NCBI GenBank assembly: GCA_002030045.1 | Contig: LQBI01000033.1 | Location: 1-64,000, forward strand | Direction of reading: 5' to 3' | Length of the DNA: 64,000 bases | Origin: Candidatus Aegiribacteria sp. MLS_C | Lineage (GTDB): Bacteria; Fermentibacterota; Fermentibacteria; Fermentibacterales; JCC-6 | Shown: positions 1 through 9,196 of the stretch, one piece after another | How positions within the stretch are numbered: the stretch's first letter is position 1 | How the letters are laid out: every line of letters begins with the position of its first letter | Program-made: the position numbers and the translations under genes | Notes under the pieces: generated by a model | The model's input: only the letters and a program-made list of their open reading frames with translations | Databases searched by the model: none | Told to the model about the DNA's origin: nothing

Positions 1-81
1 GCTTATTGCGAAGACTGCAGTCCATTTGAGTGGAAAAAGGAAAAAGTACACCAAGTTACCCTTAAGCGATGTTACGCTGAC

Positions 82-1326
82 TTATGCAAGTAGGTAGTAG
101 CCGGTTCCACCGGGCCTGTCGGTGGAGCGCTCGTCCCAGATGACCATTCCTGTGAGTTCGCCTCCGAAGGATTCGGACAGTTCGGCGGCATACTCCAGCA
201 TGTAGTCTGCCGCCATTCTGTAGGCCTCGCCGGATTCGTTTCGGAACCGTGAGCCCGAGGATGTCTCGACACGGTGGGCCTGCTCCAGAACCCTGTCGAA
301 TCTGGGAAGCCAGGCGCTGGCTTCGCTCTCCGCCAGGGATCTGCGGAAATGCCTTACCGGGGCGGGCAGTATCACATGCGTGCTCCTGCCGATTTCCAGC
401 AGGCATTCGTGAAAGAGAAGGTCCGCGCCATCCGCGGCGGAGGCTATCCCTATGTCCGGTCTAAGACCCAGCAGTGTTTTTCTGAGTCGGTTCTTGACCC
501 TGGAGCTGATGCTGTCCGGAAAACGGACCCCGGGGCGTCCTGGTCTGTCCACCCTGTGACCTGCAAAGACGATGATCCGGGGCGTTCTGATCGAATCCAG
601 GACCCTTGCCGCCTCCTCTTCGGGTATGTCTAGGCTTTCGATGAGGGCAAGGGCGTTAATCCTGGCGGACTTGATCTGACCGAGTTTTCCGCAGAGATGG
701 CTCCCGGCGCTCTCGTACCATCTTGCGGCCGTCCCGTAGTCGCCCCTGATGAGGTAAGCCTCTCCCATGGAGGCGGGTATCCAGTACTCGCTTGTCGTGC
801 CGTGCCGATTGTACTTCTCCCAGCACTCGGATATGACCTCCTCGGCCAGTTCCAGGCTGAGGTCCCTCATACCGAGGAAGATCGCCAGCGAGGCGGCGTT
901 GATGGTGCACCAGTAGTCACATCCGAGTCCGCGACTCCTCATGTAGCTCTTGAATGAAGCGGAGAGAGACCTGTGCGCTTCTTCGGGATCTGAACCCCTG
1001 GCCTCGAGCCACCTGCGTTTGTAGAAGCTTCCCAGAAGGGCAGAGAGCCGTGCATCCTCCTCCGGGTGTATTCCTTCCGTTCCCTCTAGAAGGTCTATGG
1101 CCTCGTCGGTCATTCCAAGCCTGGACATGCACAGGGCGTGAAGACCGATCCCGGCAGGGTAATTCCGCTCCGAGCCGCCCATGGCCCTCTCTCCGAGTTC
1201 GTATGCCCGCAGGTACTCACCCCTGGAGATGAGTTCCTTGATGTTCGAGATCTCGAACTCACCATGCATGGAGTCAGGATACCTGCGCAGGTCTTCCGGA
1301 CCTGCTGTCAGCTGATCTTTCATCAT
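82..1326 (-). CDS. TPR protein with C-terminal SLOG-like domain (TPR-S type)
   Basis: This is a 414-residue protein with no signal peptide or membrane segment, so it is probably cytoplasmic. Residues ~25-245 are helical and TPR-like. The C-terminal ~150 residues begin with a beta strand and the motif IIVFAGHRVDRPGRP, followed by RFP, then SAADGADLLFHE and HVILPAP. This pattern matches the Rossmann-like SLOG domain that ends TPR-S proteins, which are known from NTP-dependent conflict and signalling gene sets. SLOG domains of this class bind nucleotide-derived ligands. It is the last gene of a run with the TIR protein and the secreted ConA-like protein (139-base gap), which suggests it senses or responds to the TIR product. 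ATG codons at 1326 and 1323 are both possible; GGGGAG lies just upstream. The domain call is moderately sure; the function is inferred. Confidence 0.75.
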   Translation of the reverse strand: MMKDQLTAGPEDLRRYPDSMHGEFEISNIKELISRGEYLRAYELGERAMGGSERNYPAGIGLHALCMSRLGMTDEAIDLLEGTEGIHPEEDARLSALLGSFYKRRWLEARGSDPEEAHRSLSASFKSYMRSRGLGCDYWCTINAASLAIFLGMRDLSLELAEEVISECWEKYNRHGTTSEYWIPASMGEAYLIRGDYGTAARWYESAGSHLCGKLGQIKSARINALALIESLDIPEEEAARVLDSIRTPRIIVFAGHRVDRPGRPGVRFPDSISSRVKNRLRKTLLGLRPDIGIASAADGADLLFHECLLEIGRSTHVILPAPVRHFRRSLAESEASAWLPRFDRVLEQAHRVETSSGSRFRNESGEAYRMAADYMLEYAAELSESFGGELTGMVIWDERSTDRPGGTGYYLLA

Positions 1327-1464
1327 ATCTCCCCGATGGTCATAGTGAGCGGGTTATTCTGCAGGTATTCCGAGTTCCCGTGTAGCCGTACTTCCGGAAA
1401 AGCTCCATGGTGCCTGCCCCGGCAACTATAGTCCGAAGGATGCCTGACAGGCGAGTGGTACATA

Positions 1465-2181
1465 TCAGATACTCCCGACGCGGACATTGTCGTGAAGAGC
1501 GATGCCCCAGGAGGAGGACCTGTCGCCCAGCCTTATCCTCACCGTACGGGTGGTATCCGGAACAGCGACGGAGGAAACGCACCACAGGGAGTCGTCTATC
1601 AGATAGCTCACGGTCAGGTCATCGTTGATCTCGAGCCTGAACCTGTGCCATCCGTCCAGCAGCTGGTTCTGGTGGTAATACTGTTGAGCGAAGGATTCTT
1701 CCGGACTTCGCCGGCAGGATAAGCTTATGACGGCCTGACGGTGAGGAGCGGCCCAGTCCAGCTCGCCGCTGTAGGAAAGGTCTATGCGGGCTATGCAGTA
1801 TTCCTCTTCTGTCGAATCGCCCTGTCTGAACCCCGGCGTCACGATCTCCAGGCAGGCAGTGACCCATGTGCCCCTCTCCAGGCATGTGAGGTATACGTCG
1901 CACTCAGCGAAGAAGCCCGCTCCCAGCTGGAAGGTCTCCCTGGAGACCGCTCCGCTGCCGACATTGGAGTCGCCATTGTTGCAGAAGGCGGGCGCCGGAA
2001 GTCCCAGTGAATCCACGGTCATAGGAAGGGGGTCGCCGTAGAAGAACCAGCGTTCCGACAGTGCGGACGAGGAGAAATCGTCCAGGAGGAGCGTCTCACC
2101 GGATGTGGCGGGAATGCATACCAGCGAAAGGAACATCACCGTCCCCGCAACGCGCGAGCCGTGTCCCGTCCGGTTCACCAT
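1465..2181 (-). CDS. Secreted protein with ConA/LamG-like domain
   Basis: The 238-residue product has an N-terminal hydrophobic signal (VAGTVMFLSLVCIPATSG) and would be exported. The rest is beta-rich. It opens with LLLDDFSSSALSERWFFYGD and ends with WGIALHDNVRVGSI, the layout of a concanavalin A/laminin-G-like jelly roll. It resembles the C-terminal ~205 residues of the upstream TIR protein: DDF.../EDW... opening, a RFRLEIN/RLTIET strand and a closing HDNVRV/HVDDLRL. Its start overlaps the TIR gene stop by seven bases, implying translational coupling. It could be a soluble ligand-binding partner or decoy of the TIR protein ectodomain; that role is inference. No catalytic residues are evident. 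Confidence 0.6.
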   Translation of the reverse strand: MVNRTGHGSRVAGTVMFLSLVCIPATSGETLLLDDFSSSALSERWFFYGDPLPMTVDSLGLPAPAFCNNGDSNVGSGAVSRETFQLGAGFFAECDVYLTCLERGTWVTACLEIVTPGFRQGDSTEEEYCIARIDLSYSGELDWAAPHRQAVISLSCRRSPEESFAQQYYHQNQLLDGWHRFRLEINDDLTVSYLIDDSLWCVSSVAVPDTTRTVRIRLGDRSSSWGIALHDNVRVGSI

Positions 2182-4436
2182 CTCCGTCTGCAGAGCCTCA
2201 GGTCGTCAACATGGTGAGGAAGGGATCCGGAGTTTCCCCAGATGTAGACCCCCACCGTGTCACATCCTGTGCGGGAGCCGACCGAGTCCTCATGGAAGAG
2301 CCTGTCCCCAGCCCAGAACCTGACGGTCCGGGAGCAGGTCTCGATGGTGAGCCGCTGGGGCACTCCCCGTTCCAGCCATAGGGATTCCGCACCGCAGAAA
2401 GCCAGCACCGAGCCGTCGGAGATTGTCCTGGTCTCCAGTCCCCGTACCTGGCCGTTGCCGCCGGGTGTGTAGACCCATCTCAGTTCCATGTCGGACACCA
2501 TTCCCGGGTCCAGGAGGAAGTCGTCGGCGCTGCCACCGGTCATTCCGAATGCCACCCAGTTGTTCCCTCCCGTCACGGGCATGTCAGGAACGGTTATGTC
2601 GGCGGACAGACAGAGTCCCGGGACCAGCGGGAACCGGGCGATGCTCACCACGGAAACATTATTGGCGTCGAAGGACCAGTTTCCCGAAATACTGTCCCTG
2701 TGCAGCACCGGTGAGTAATTGCGGTTGAATCCCATTTCCCATACGGTCTGGTCTATGAAGCCCCTCTCCCAGTCCTCGGCGAAGATATCGACCCCTGTGA
2801 CGGTCTCCGGGTTCCATCTGCCGTCTTCCGTGAACCGTATGACCCAGGCGTCGGGCTGACCGTACATGGACGTACCGCCGGCTGCCCAGATGGTCCCGTC
2901 GGCCGCCCTGGAAACTGCCGAGAGGTAGTCTTCCCCGCCCATGTCCACCACCGAATGCCACTGCTGTCTTCCCTCCTGATCGAGACGAATGAGCCAGCCG
3001 TCCCTGGAGCCGCTGCCCCAGGAGCCCGTGTATCCTGCAAGCAGAACGTCGCCTGCCGGCATCAGGAGAGCATCGTTGATGACATCCGGCATCGATCCCC
3101 CGTAGCTTCTCTCCCACAGAAGCTCGAGGTCGGGCGAGAACCTCATCACCGAGAGGTCCCCCCTGCCGCTGCCGTAGGTGTCCCTGGTCATCGCGAGAAG
3201 GATATCGCCTCCGGGGAGTTCCAGCCCGCACGAAACATGGGAACGGGCATCCCCGATCACTATCCTGTCCATCAGGTCACCCGTGGGGGAAACCGTTTCC
3301 ACCCCGTTTGCCCTTGAGGGAAGGTCGCGGAAGACCCTGAGCAGGTCTCCGTTCTCCAGCACGACAAGATCCCTGGCGGTGTTGCTCTCTCCAAGTGTGT
3401 CCCTGGAAACGAAACCGCCGGATGCGTCGATGACAACCTGATGATTGGCCCTGAAACAGGTCGAACTGATCTGCCTGAGGGTGAAGAACAGGTATACGAG
3501 GCTGTCGTCCGCCATATCCATCGAGGCCAGCTCGGGCTGGACGGCCCCTTCCCACTCGAGCCACCATTCTTGGTCCCAGACTTCTCCTCCGGCGCTGTCC
3601 AGCCTGACGGCCCTCACCGGGAAACCCGTATGGTCGAAGTCGGCGTACTCCCCCGCGGCACAGATGAGACCATCCGTCCCGGCCTTCAGGAGCCGAGGTT
3701 TGTCCTCGCCCGCCAGGGAGTCGGACCAGGTCCACATTATCCTGCCCTCCCCGTCGAAACGGGTTATCCACCACTCGCTCCAGAATCCCCAGTCCCAGGT
3801 GCCGGTGGCCGTGAAGCCGCCGTCAGTACCGGCGATTATGTCGGTGGCGTAGTCCCAGGAGTCTGTACCGCCCGCGACCATGTTCAGCAGTCCGCGGACA
3901 TCGCCGCTTGAACCGGGGCTTCGGAGGATGATGAAAGCCCCTGCGGCCAGGAAGCTGAGAAGGATGATGAGCGCGGCTGCAACCCATATCCTGCGGCATC
4001 TCCTTCCGGGAAGGGACGCCGGAGGGGTTCTCGGTTCGATTCCCGGCAGATTGCCCAGGGATTCCAGGAGCCGGCCGCGTACTTCCTTCCAGCCGCCGCT
4101 GGCGTCCAGCCACTGGTGCGAGCCCGTGAAGTACTTTAAGCCCTTGGACAGCTCGATGTCCTCGAGCTTGATGGGTATAATGGTCTTCTTCAGGTTCGTG
4201 GCTATGTCAAGCTCGTTCCTTATCTGGCGGGAGTCGTTGGCATGCCCGCTGAACACCAGGACCATTCCGGAGGAGCCTGCGATGGCGTCGTAGATGGTTT
4301 CCGCCCAGTCGGCTCCCGGTGGTATGTCCCGGTATGAGACCCAGCAGCGGAACCCCGAGTCCTCCAGGAACTCCACCAGGCGGCGTACCTTCCTGTCGTC
4401 ACTGCTGGAATGGCTTACGAAGATGTAGTCTTCCAA
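2175..4436 (-). CDS. Membrane-anchored TIR-domain protein with beta-propeller and ConA-like ectodomain
   Basis: The 753-residue protein starts with a TIR domain (residues ~1-125): FVSHSSSDD, CWVSYRDIPPG, then SRQIRNELDIA, where Glu75 matches the glutamate that is catalytic in NAD-cleaving TIR domains. A single transmembrane segment follows (about 150-171, IWVAAALIILLSFLAAGAFII). Residues ~185-540 carry repeated blades with WD/DGWLIRLD-type motifs, as in secreted beta-propellers, and ~545-753 form a ConA/LamG-like domain. TIR would be cytosolic and the rest outside the inner membrane. TIR domains cleave NAD+ or make cyclic ADP-ribose signals in anti-phage systems such as Thoeris; here the ectodomain suggests an envelope sensor. 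It heads the run with 1465-2181 and 82-1326. Confidence 0.8.
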   Translation of the reverse strand: MEDYIFVSHSSSDDRKVRRLVEFLEDSGFRCWVSYRDIPPGADWAETIYDAIAGSSGMVLVFSGHANDSRQIRNELDIATNLKKTIIPIKLEDIELSKGLKYFTGSHQWLDASGGWKEVRGRLLESLGNLPGIEPRTPPASLPGRRCRRIWVAAALIILLSFLAAGAFIILRSPGSSGDVRGLLNMVAGGTDSWDYATDIIAGTDGGFTATGTWDWGFWSEWWITRFDGEGRIMWTWSDSLAGEDKPRLLKAGTDGLICAAGEYADFDHTGFPVRAVRLDSAGGEVWDQEWWLEWEGAVQPELASMDMADDSLVYLFFTLRQISSTCFRANHQVVIDASGGFVSRDTLGESNTARDLVVLENGDLLRVFRDLPSRANGVETVSPTGDLMDRIVIGDARSHVSCGLELPGGDILLAMTRDTYGSGRGDLSVMRFSPDLELLWERSYGGSMPDVINDALLMPAGDVLLAGYTGSWGSGSRDGWLIRLDQEGRQQWHSVVDMGGEDYLSAVSRAADGTIWAAGGTSMYGQPDAWVIRFTEDGRWNPETVTGVDIFAEDWERGFIDQTVWEMGFNRNYSPVLHRDSISGNWSFDANNVSVVSIARFPLVPGLCLSADITVPDMPVTGGNNWVAFGMTGGSADDFLLDPGMVSDMELRWVYTPGGNGQVRGLETRTISDGSVLAFCGAESLWLERGVPQRLTIETCSRTVRFWAGDRLFHEDSVGSRTGCDTVGVYIWGNSGSLPHHVDDLRLCRRRW

Positions 4437-4582
4437 CGTATCCTCTGCTTGCCCGTGGGTTCTGGATGGTCATCGTTGTTTCGGTGGAATATAAACATGC
4501 TATTACATATATTCACAGATACGATCGCCTACCACCCGGAAATCACCTGAAGCATATGCGGGGACTGCACGCGAGGAGAACA
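4437..4582. promoter_or_regulatory. Divergent AT-rich promoter region
   Basis: This is the only intergenic stretch between the minus-strand TIR gene and the plus-strand sulfatase-like gene. It has an AT-rich core at 4488-4515 (AATATAAACATGCTATTACA). On the minus strand TATATT (4488-4493) lies 18 bases from TGTGAA (4512-4517). On the plus strand TTGTTT (4476-4481) precedes TATTAC (4501-4506) at a long 19-base spacing. Both promoters are weak guesses. No operator-like inverted repeat is obvious. Confidence 0.35.
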
Positions 4583-5902
4583 ATGTTCAGAAATGCAGGG
4601 CCGGTTCCGGCTGTCACCATGCTGCTGTTTCTCCTCGCCTGCGGAGATGGCGCCGGCACCGTCTCGCGTCCGGGGATCGTGGTCGTGATAATCGACACCC
4701 TTAGGGCCGACCATCTGGGCTGCTACGGCTATGAGCGGGACACTTCACCGGTTATCGACAGCCTGGCCGGGGAAGGCACCATCTGGAGAGACTGCCAGGC
4801 TCAGGCTCCTTGGACCCTGCCGGCCACAGCCACCATCCTGACGGGACTGACTCCCAGAGAGCACGGGACCGGCAGGAGGAACGGTGTCGATTACGTGCTC
4901 GACAGTGAAGTGCCAACTTTCGTGACGATCCTTGCCGATGCCGGTTACAGTACGTTCGGAGTGTTCAACGTTGCCCTGCTCTCGGAGCGGATGGGCTTTG
5001 CAAGGGGCTTCGACTGCTACTCGTGCGACGATTGCGGAGTGTACAGGGCTGCCGAGACCGTTGACGAGTTCCTGCGGTGGCTCGAGGAGCGGGATGATCC
5101 GGAACCATTCCTGGCGGTGGTCCACATATTCGATGTCCATCAACCCTACGACCCGCCGGAACCCTACGACGACATGTTCCTTCCGGGTGACACCCTGCAG
5201 CAGGTATACTGGGAGATAAGCGAAGGCGGGATCGATCATCCCGAGCATGCGGAACATTTCGTCGCCAGGTACGACGGGGGCATACGATGGGTGGACACCC
5301 AGCTGGGCAGGCTCTTCGCCGGTCTGAGGTCAGGCGGTCTTGCCGACGGCGTGGTGGTCATATTAACCGCCGATCACGGGGAGGAATTCCTGGAGCACGG
5401 CTGGGTCGGACATGGGGGCAGTTTCTTCCAGGAAGTTCTGCATGTGCCCCTGGTCATGTCCGGGCCCGGAATAGGCAGGGGCAGGGAAGTCGGGACAACG
5501 GTGGGCCAGATGGACATCATGCCCACCATACTGTCCCTCTGTTCCGTAGAGGTCCCCGACGGTCTGCCCGGTACGGACCTTCTCGGCTCCAGTTCCGGCG
5601 AGGACAGGATCATACCCGCCAGCTCCGCGAGTTTCACCGGCAGCATGTCGGGGTACGCACCGCTGACCGAGGTCCGCTTCGGTCGCATGAAGGGCATCCT
5701 GACCAGGCGCGGAAGCACTGACCGCTACGTCATGTACGACCTCCTGGAGGACCCCGGGGAGCAGTCCCCCCTTCGGGCCGACTCGGCGATGGTGCGACTT
5801 CTGGACATCAGGATGACCACTCCCATGCTGTACGAACCCCTGAGGGCAGGCGACCTGGACGAAGGGTCCAGGAGCGCCCTGGAAGCGCTGGGTTACATCT
5901 GA
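4583..5902 (+). CDS. Sulfatase-like (alkaline phosphatase superfamily) lipoprotein
   Basis: The 439-residue product begins with a lipoprotein signal ending LLFLLAC (lipobox cysteine near residue 20), so it is likely membrane-anchored outside the cytoplasm. The catalytic fold is clear: VVVIIDTLRADHLGCYGY, metal-binding VVILTADHGEEFLEHG and HVPLVMSGPG. At the nucleophile position, where sulfatases have C/S-x-P-x-R, the sequence reads PWTLPATATILTG, giving threonine as the likely nucleophile. That favours a phosphoesterase or phosphotransferase over a formylglycine sulfatase. The ORF stays open back to 4319, but ATG 4583 is chosen because GCGAGGAG lies just upstream and the lipobox then falls at the right distance. 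The substrate is unknown. Confidence 0.8.
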   Translation: MFRNAGPVPAVTMLLFLLACGDGAGTVSRPGIVVVIIDTLRADHLGCYGYERDTSPVIDSLAGEGTIWRDCQAQAPWTLPATATILTGLTPREHGTGRRNGVDYVLDSEVPTFVTILADAGYSTFGVFNVALLSERMGFARGFDCYSCDDCGVYRAAETVDEFLRWLEERDDPEPFLAVVHIFDVHQPYDPPEPYDDMFLPGDTLQQVYWEISEGGIDHPEHAEHFVARYDGGIRWVDTQLGRLFAGLRSGGLADGVVVILTADHGEEFLEHGWVGHGGSFFQEVLHVPLVMSGPGIGRGREVGTTVGQMDIMPTILSLCSVEVPDGLPGTDLLGSSSGEDRIIPASSASFTGSMSGYAPLTEVRFGRMKGILTRRGSTDRYVMYDLLEDPGEQSPLRADSAMVRLLDIRMTTPMLYEPLRAGDLDEGSRSALEALGYI

Positions 5903-6128
5903 CATCCATTCCCCGTACACCTTCTTCCGAGTACTGCCCCTCAGTTTTCTTCATCCTTCGTCTCTCGAGCCGTTCCTATCCTGAGTACGGGGTTTTGACG
6001 GGGCTGCGGTACCTCCGTATGTTCTTTCCTGCAGAAACAGGCCCGGCCCGGTCCAGGGTTCAGGCCCTCCTTTCCAACAGCCTGCCCCTGCCGGACGGAA
6101 TCCCATCTCAGCAGCCAGAGGGGGTCCC

Positions 6129-7706
6129 ATGGATACACTTGACGAACTGAGGGCGGAAGCTCGCGCAGGCGGAGGAGAGGACAAGACCCGGAAACGCCAC
6201 GAGGAAGGCAGACTGACCGCCCGAGAGAGGCTGGATGTCCTTCTGGACAAGGACTCCTTCAACGAGCTGGGCATGTTCGTTACCCACGACTGCCATGATT
6301 TCGGAATGGAAGAGAAGAAGTTCCTTGGCGACGGTGTCGTCACGGGCTACGGGACCGTCCACGGACGACTGGTATACGTCATATCCGAGGATTTCACCGT
6401 ACTGGGAGGTTCCCTTTCGAAGAAGTACGCCGAGAAGATAGCCCTGACACAGTCCCTGGCGCTGAAGAACGGTGCTCCTATGATAAACCTGAAGGACTCG
6501 GGAGGGGCCAGGATACAGGAGGGGATAGACTCCCTGGCAGGTTACGGCATGGTTTTCATGGGCAATGTCAGGGCATCGGGAGTGATTCCGCAGATATCGG
6601 TCATCATGGGTCCGTGCGCGGGAGGGGCCGTATACTCACCTGCTCTAACGGATTTCGTCTTCATGGTCGACAGCAGGAGCTACATGTTCCTCACCGGTCC
6701 AGACGTCATAAGGGAGGTGACCCACGAGGAAGTGACCTTCGAGGAGCTGGGAGGGGCGGCGGCGCACAACTCGAAGAGCGGGGTGGCGCATTTCAGATGC
6801 GATTCCGAGGAGCAGGCGCTCTCCATGGTGAGGGAGCTGCTGACCTACCTTCCGCAGAACAACATGGAAGACCCTCCGGTAGTGGTGCATAAGAAGCGTA
6901 CGGGGCTCCGCGGCAAGCTGGGCTCGCTCGTCAAGCAGGTCAGGGGAGGCGGAAGGGAGGAGGCCCTGGAGAGGGTCCTCCCGGATAACCAGTCGCTGCC
7001 CTACGACATGAAGAGAATAATAGCCGGCATAGTGGACGAGGATTCCTTCTTCGAGGTCCACAGGCACTTCGCCCCCAGCATCATAGTAGGTTTCGGGCGC
7101 CTGGAGGGGATGACCATAGGTATTGTTGCCAACCAGCCCGCACACCTTGCGGGAGTTCTGGACACCCTCTCTTCGGCCAAGGCTGCCAGGTTCGTACGTT
7201 TCTGCGACTCGTTCAACATCCCGCTGCTGGTGCTGGAGGACGCCCCCGGCTTCCTGCCCGGGGTCAGTCAGGAGCATACGGGAGTGATAAAGGAGGGGGC
7301 CAAGCTGCTCTACGCTTTCTGCGAGGCTACAGTACCAAGAATAACCGTGGTCATCAGGAAGGCCTACGGCGGGGCCTACATTGCCATGAACTCAAAGCAG
7401 ATAGGCGCAGACCTCAACTTCGCCTGGCCTACGGCCCAGATCGCGGTCATGGGCGCGGAAGGTGCCGTGAAGATCCTCTTCAGAAGGCAGCTGGCCTCAT
7501 CGCCGGAGCCGGAAGACGAGAGAAGGCAGCTGGTGGACCAGTACAACCTGAAGTTCAGCAATCCCTATGTCTCTGCCAGCAAGGGATACATAGACGAGGT
7601 CATTAAACCTTCCGAGACCAGGTCCAGGCTGATAGCCGCTTTCTCCTCGCTGCGGACCAAGCTGGAGAAGCGGATCGACCGCAAGCACGGGAACATGCCC
7701 CTGTGA
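6129..7706 (+). CDS. Acyl-CoA carboxylase carboxyltransferase (beta) subunit
   Basis: The 525-residue protein matches the length and sequence of propionyl-CoA carboxylase beta/methylmalonyl-CoA decarboxylase alpha. It has the N-terminal RLTARERLDVLLDKDSF motif, the N-terminal crotonase-like half (GGSLSKKYAEKI, NLKDSGGARIQEGI, MGPCAGGAVYSPA) and the second half (PLLVLEDAPGFLPG, RKAYGGAYIAM, PTAQIAVMGAEGAV). It transfers CO2 between carboxybiotin and an acyl-CoA, most likely propionyl-CoA. It forms an operon with the biotin carboxylase (4-base GTGA overlap) and a biotin carrier protein, making a complete three-part enzyme. Whether the pathway runs toward carboxylation or decarboxylation cannot be read from the sequence; no membrane decarboxylase subunit lies nearby. 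A GGGGG run precedes the ATG. Confidence 0.93.
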   Translation: MDTLDELRAEARAGGGEDKTRKRHEEGRLTARERLDVLLDKDSFNELGMFVTHDCHDFGMEEKKFLGDGVVTGYGTVHGRLVYVISEDFTVLGGSLSKKYAEKIALTQSLALKNGAPMINLKDSGGARIQEGIDSLAGYGMVFMGNVRASGVIPQISVIMGPCAGGAVYSPALTDFVFMVDSRSYMFLTGPDVIREVTHEEVTFEELGGAAAHNSKSGVAHFRCDSEEQALSMVRELLTYLPQNNMEDPPVVVHKKRTGLRGKLGSLVKQVRGGGREEALERVLPDNQSLPYDMKRIIAGIVDEDSFFEVHRHFAPSIIVGFGRLEGMTIGIVANQPAHLAGVLDTLSSAKAARFVRFCDSFNIPLLVLEDAPGFLPGVSQEHTGVIKEGAKLLYAFCEATVPRITVVIRKAYGGAYIAMNSKQIGADLNFAWPTAQIAVMGAEGAVKILFRRQLASSPEPEDERRQLVDQYNLKFSNPYVSASKGYIDEVIKPSETRSRLIAAFSSLRTKLEKRIDRKHGNMPL

Positions 7707-9196
7707 ACAGCATAGGCAAGGTCCTGGTGGCAAACAGGGGAGAAATAGCCATCAGGATAATGCGGGCCTGCAGGGAGATGGGAATAGAGTCCGTTGCCGT
7801 CTACTCCGATATAGACAGGACCTCCAGGCATGTCCGCTACGCCGACGAGGCGTACTGCATCGGCCCAGCCCCCTCGATAGAGAGCTACCTGAGGATCGAC
7901 AGGGTAGTGGAGACGGCCCTGGAGAGCGGATGTGATGCAGTGCATCCCGGATACGGCTTCCTGGCGGAGAACCCGGGACTCCCTTCCGCATGTCTTGATG
8001 CGGGTCTTGTGTTCATAGGACCCTCAGCCCGTTCCATGGCTCTTCTCGGGAACAAGACGCAGGCCCGCAGGATGGCTGTGGAAGCCGGTATACCCATTGT
8101 CCCGGGTACAAAGGAACCGCTGTCCGATGTAAGAGAAGCCGAGAAGGCGGTAGAGGAGATGGGGCTTCCCGTGCTTCTCAAGGCAGCGGGAGGAGGAGGG
8201 GGAAAGGGCGTTAGGATCGTCAGGGAGGCCTCGGGCCTCAGGTCCAGCCTTGAGCAGGCTACCGCAGAGGCCCGGGCGGCATTCGACAACCCCGACATAT
8301 ACATAGAGAGGTACCTCGAACGGCCGAGGCACGTTGAGATACAGGTTCTGGCCGACCTTCACGGTAACGTCGTGCACCTGGCGGAGAGGGAGTGCTCCGT
8401 GCAGAGGAGGTTCCAGAAGCTCATAGAGGAGGCTCCCAGCTGCGCGCTGGACGGGGAACTCAGAAGCAGGATGGGAGAGGCCGCCAGGAAGGCGGTGATA
8501 GCTTCCGACTACCACAATGCCGGAACCGTTGAATTCCTGCTCGATTCCGGTGGCGACTTCTACTTCTGCGAGGTCAACGCCCGGCTCCAGGTCGAGCATC
8601 CGGTCACCGAACTCATTACCGGAGTGGATATAGTCAAGGAGCAGATACGCATAGCTCAGGGACTCCCTCTGTCTTTCTCGCAGGAGGACATTGATATCCG
8701 GGGTTCCGCCATAGAGTGCAGGATCTGCGCGGAGGACCCCGTTTCCTTCCTTCCCTCTACGGGGACCATAACCGAGCTGGAGGAGCCGTCGGGACCCGGG
8801 GTCAGGCTGGAATCCGGCATCAGCGAGGGTTACAAGGTATCTCTCTACTACGACCCGCTCATAGCGAAGCTGATAGTCTGGGGCCGCGACCGTTCCGAGG
8901 CCATCGCCAGGATGAGGCGTGCACTGGAGGAGTACAGGATCAAGGGAATACACACTACCATTCCCTTCCACCTGAAGGCTATGCAGAGCGTGCAGTTCGT
9001 CTCCGGAGAGTACGATACCGGCATAGTGCAGGAGATCGAGCATCCGGAGACGGAGATCCATATCGAGATTGCCGCCATAGCCGCGGCGATTGTGGCCGGT
9101 GAGGAGATGGCGGTGGAGCTGGGAGGCGAAACGGAGGAGAGCAGATGGAAGATGCTGGGGAGGGTTGGTAATGGCCTTCATCGTGCGAAGTGGTGA
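7703..9196 (+). CDS. accC: Biotin carboxylase subunit of acyl-CoA carboxylase
   Basis: The 497-residue protein is an ATP-grasp biotin carboxylase. Visible marks are [20 protein letters not shown], the glycine-rich ATP loop [15 protein letters not shown], the [17 protein letters not shown] strand, [17 protein letters not shown], and the metal/catalytic stretch [18 protein letters not shown]. It carboxylates biotin on the carrier protein using bicarbonate and ATP. The length is slightly above the usual 445-450, owing to an acidic, alanine-rich tail ([20 protein letters not shown]) resembling the linker of acyl-CoA carboxylase alpha chains. The GTG start overlaps the stop of the carboxyltransferase gene. 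The gene also overlaps the carrier-protein gene by 26 bases. Confidence 0.94.
   Translation: MNSIGKVLVANRGEIAIRIMRACREMGIESVAVYSDIDRTSRHVRYADEAYCIGPAPSIESYLRIDRVVETALESGCDAVHPGYGFLAENPGLPSACLDAGLVFIGPSARSMALLGNKTQARRMAVEAGIPIVPGTKEPLSDVREAEKAVEEMGLPVLLKAAGGGGGKGVRIVREASGLRSSLEQATAEARAAFDNPDIYIERYLERPRHVEIQVLADLHGNVVHLAERECSVQRRFQKLIEEAPSCALDGELRSRMGEAARKAVIASDYHNAGTVEFLLDSGGDFYFCEVNARLQVEHPVTELITGVDIVKEQIRIAQGLPLSFSQEDIDIRGSAIECRICAEDPVSFLPSTGTITELEEPSGPGVRLESGISEGYKVSLYYDPLIAKLIVWGRDRSEAIARMRRALEEYRIKGIHTTIPFHLKAMQSVQFVSGEYDTGIVQEIEHPETEIHIEIAAIAAAIVAGEEMAVELGGETEESRWKMLGRVGNGLHRAKW

Noticed and set aside
4033-4049. tRNA T-loop-like string GGTTCGATTCCCGGCAG
   Set aside because: It lies inside the TIR gene frame and there is no D-arm, anticodon arm or acceptor stem around it.
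4319-4582. N-terminal extension of the sulfatase-like protein
   Set aside because: It overlaps the TIR gene start and the divergent promoter, and would put the lipoprotein signal in the middle of the protein.
9090-9170. Longer N-terminus of the biotin carrier protein
   Set aside because: This part overlaps accC in another frame, and a strong Shine-Dalgarno precedes ATG 9171.
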